Positions 14,847-15,195 of a DNA stretch of 15,195 nucleotides are shown piece after piece (position 1 is the stretch's first letter; every line of letters starts with the position of its first letter). A model generated the notes under the pieces. The model saw only the letters and a list, made by a program, of their open reading frames with translations. It did no database searches and was not told where the DNA came from. The position numbers and the translations under genes are program-made. Origin of the DNA: Syntrophomonadaceae bacterium (GTDB taxonomy: Bacteria; Bacillota_D; Dethiobacteria; DTU022; PWGO01); assembly GCA_003554535.1 (NCBI GenBank), contig PWGT01000177.1, forward strand, positions 1 through 15,195. Reading direction: 5' to 3'.

Positions 14847-14972
14847 ATGAAAGATTTACATGATTTGCTTAATATTATTGATGAAGTTGAGAGTGAATTG
14901 GTAAATAAACAGAAATATGAATTTAATTTGTTGGGTATCGATTATAAGATTAAGAATGAAGGGACAGTCTGA
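14847..14972 (+). CDS. 41-residue ORF, probably a gene truncated by a repeat
   Basis: Eight bases after the HAD gene an ATG opens a 41-codon frame: MKDLHDLLNIIDEVESEL, then KQKYEFNLLGIDYKIKNEG, ending TV at a TGA (14970-14972). Its last codons and the stop lie inside the GGGAC-type repeat at 14961-14987, which suggests that the repeat cut off the rest. Downstream DNA at 15025-15049 reads VEGTVVEFTL in another frame, and 4306-4326 reads EETAVEF, similar to the truncated NEGTV end. I do not recognise the family. No strong ribosome site precedes it, so coupling to the HAD gene would be needed. Confidence 0.4.
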   Translation: MKDLHDLLNIIDEVESELVNKQKYEFNLLGIDYKIKNEGTV

Positions 14973-14987
14973 CAGGTTCCTTGTCCC
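14961..14987. repeat. GGGAC-family REP-like palindrome, copy D
   Basis: gggaca (14961-14966) and tgtccc (14982-14987) are inverted ends enclosing gtctgacaggttcct. The ends equal those of copies A and B, but the interior and the flanks differ and no taatatttt head is present. It supplies the stop codon of the small ORF at 14847-14972. Confidence 0.5.
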
Positions 14988-15055
14988 ACTTGTTTTCATT
15001 AATAGTGTCAGAAGAAAAATAATGTTGAAGGAACCGTAGTAGAATTTACCCTATT

Positions 15056-15118
15056 ATGCTGTGGAATATAAATAATTAATATTTTGTGGGACAACGGAAC
15101 ATATCAGCGATAAACAGG
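15056..15118. repeat. GGGAC-family repeat head, copy C (without tandem part)
   Basis: atgctgtgg, then aattaatattttgtgggacaa, then cggaacatatcagcgataaa. The head matches copies A and B almost base for base through gggacaa-gga. The GC-rich tandem units are absent, and agcgataaa follows directly as it does after copy A. Upstream flanks of A and C are also similar (gtagaattta / gtggaattta). Confidence 0.6.
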
Positions 15119-15138
15119 AATTCATGGAGGATAATTTT

Positions 15139-15195
15139 TTGGAAATACAGATTAAAGATTATATAAGAAAAAAAGATTATACCAAAGCCATACAA
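15139..15195 (+). CDS. 5' end of an unidentified gene running off the window
   Basis: A TTG at 15139 with tggagg (15125-15130) eight bases upstream starts MEIQIKDYIRKKDYTKAIQ and stays open to the window end. An in-frame ATG at 15124 with weaker agga upstream would add five residues, but it lies within the better ribosome site. Nineteen residues, amphipathic and charged, are too few to assign a family. Repeat copy C lies 20 bases upstream and may carry its promoter or leader. Confidence 0.45.
   Translation, partial: MEIQIKDYIRKKDYTKAIQ

Overview
The window looks like an accessory, partly decayed stretch of a moderate-GC Gram-positive chromosome, most likely a Clostridia member (a Peptococcaceae or Thermoanaerobacterales type is my guess). 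The basis is strong AGGAGG-type ribosome sites, ATG/GTG/TTG starts, A+T-rich intergenic DNA, canonical TTGNNN-17-TATAAT promoters, and families common in that group (WG-repeat lipoproteins, GYF_2 membrane proteins, LuxR-type GAF regulators). No rRNA, tRNA, CRISPR array or intact transposase was found.

Layout. 1-522 is the C-terminal part of a DUF1566 (Lcl-type) protein. 523-1185 is a scar: a GYF_2 domain with an in-frame stop, two paired direct repeats containing aaggggtcaggtcttga, and the frameshifted C-terminal tail of a REP-associated tyrosine transposase. On the minus strand lies a MntA/HepT toxin-antitoxin operon (1190-2048) with a near-consensus promoter and a palindrome over its -35 box, followed by a GYF_2 single-pass membrane protein (2284-3051). 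On the plus strand come a LuxR-type regulator remnant, a tiny well-initiated ORF that may be a trpE/pabB N-terminus, and an intact TrpG/PabA glutamine amidotransferase (3671-4258). A GGGAC-rich repeat, an inverted repeat and an intrinsic terminator separate this from a VapBC-type module (4710-5422) with a TTGCCA-17-TATAAT promoter.

The largest locus (5539-9385) is a superfamily 1 helicase with a ScoMcrA-like N-terminal domain and a Vsr/MTES_1575-like C-terminal nuclease. It is split into two frames. The second frame enters the family consensus just before its first ATG, so an out-of-frame internal deletion is more likely than two designed genes. A second GGGAC repeat follows. Next come a 366-residue protein with a helix-hairpin-helix-like segment and a PD-(D/E)xK-like core (9880-10980) and, 19 bases on, a 777-residue lipoprotein with two InlB-type repeats and many WG repeats (11000-13333). 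The end holds an N-terminally truncated NucS/DUF91-like nuclease, a HAD hydrolase lacking the second motif I aspartate, a small truncated ORF, two more GGGAC-family repeats, and the first codons of a gene running off the window.

Taken together this reads as a defence and toxin-antitoxin neighbourhood under erosion: two TA modules, one broken helicase-nuclease, one unassigned nuclease candidate and one truncated nuclease, interspersed with REP-like repeats and gene fragments. The best candidate for something undescribed is the 366-residue nuclease-like protein paired with the WG lipoprotein.
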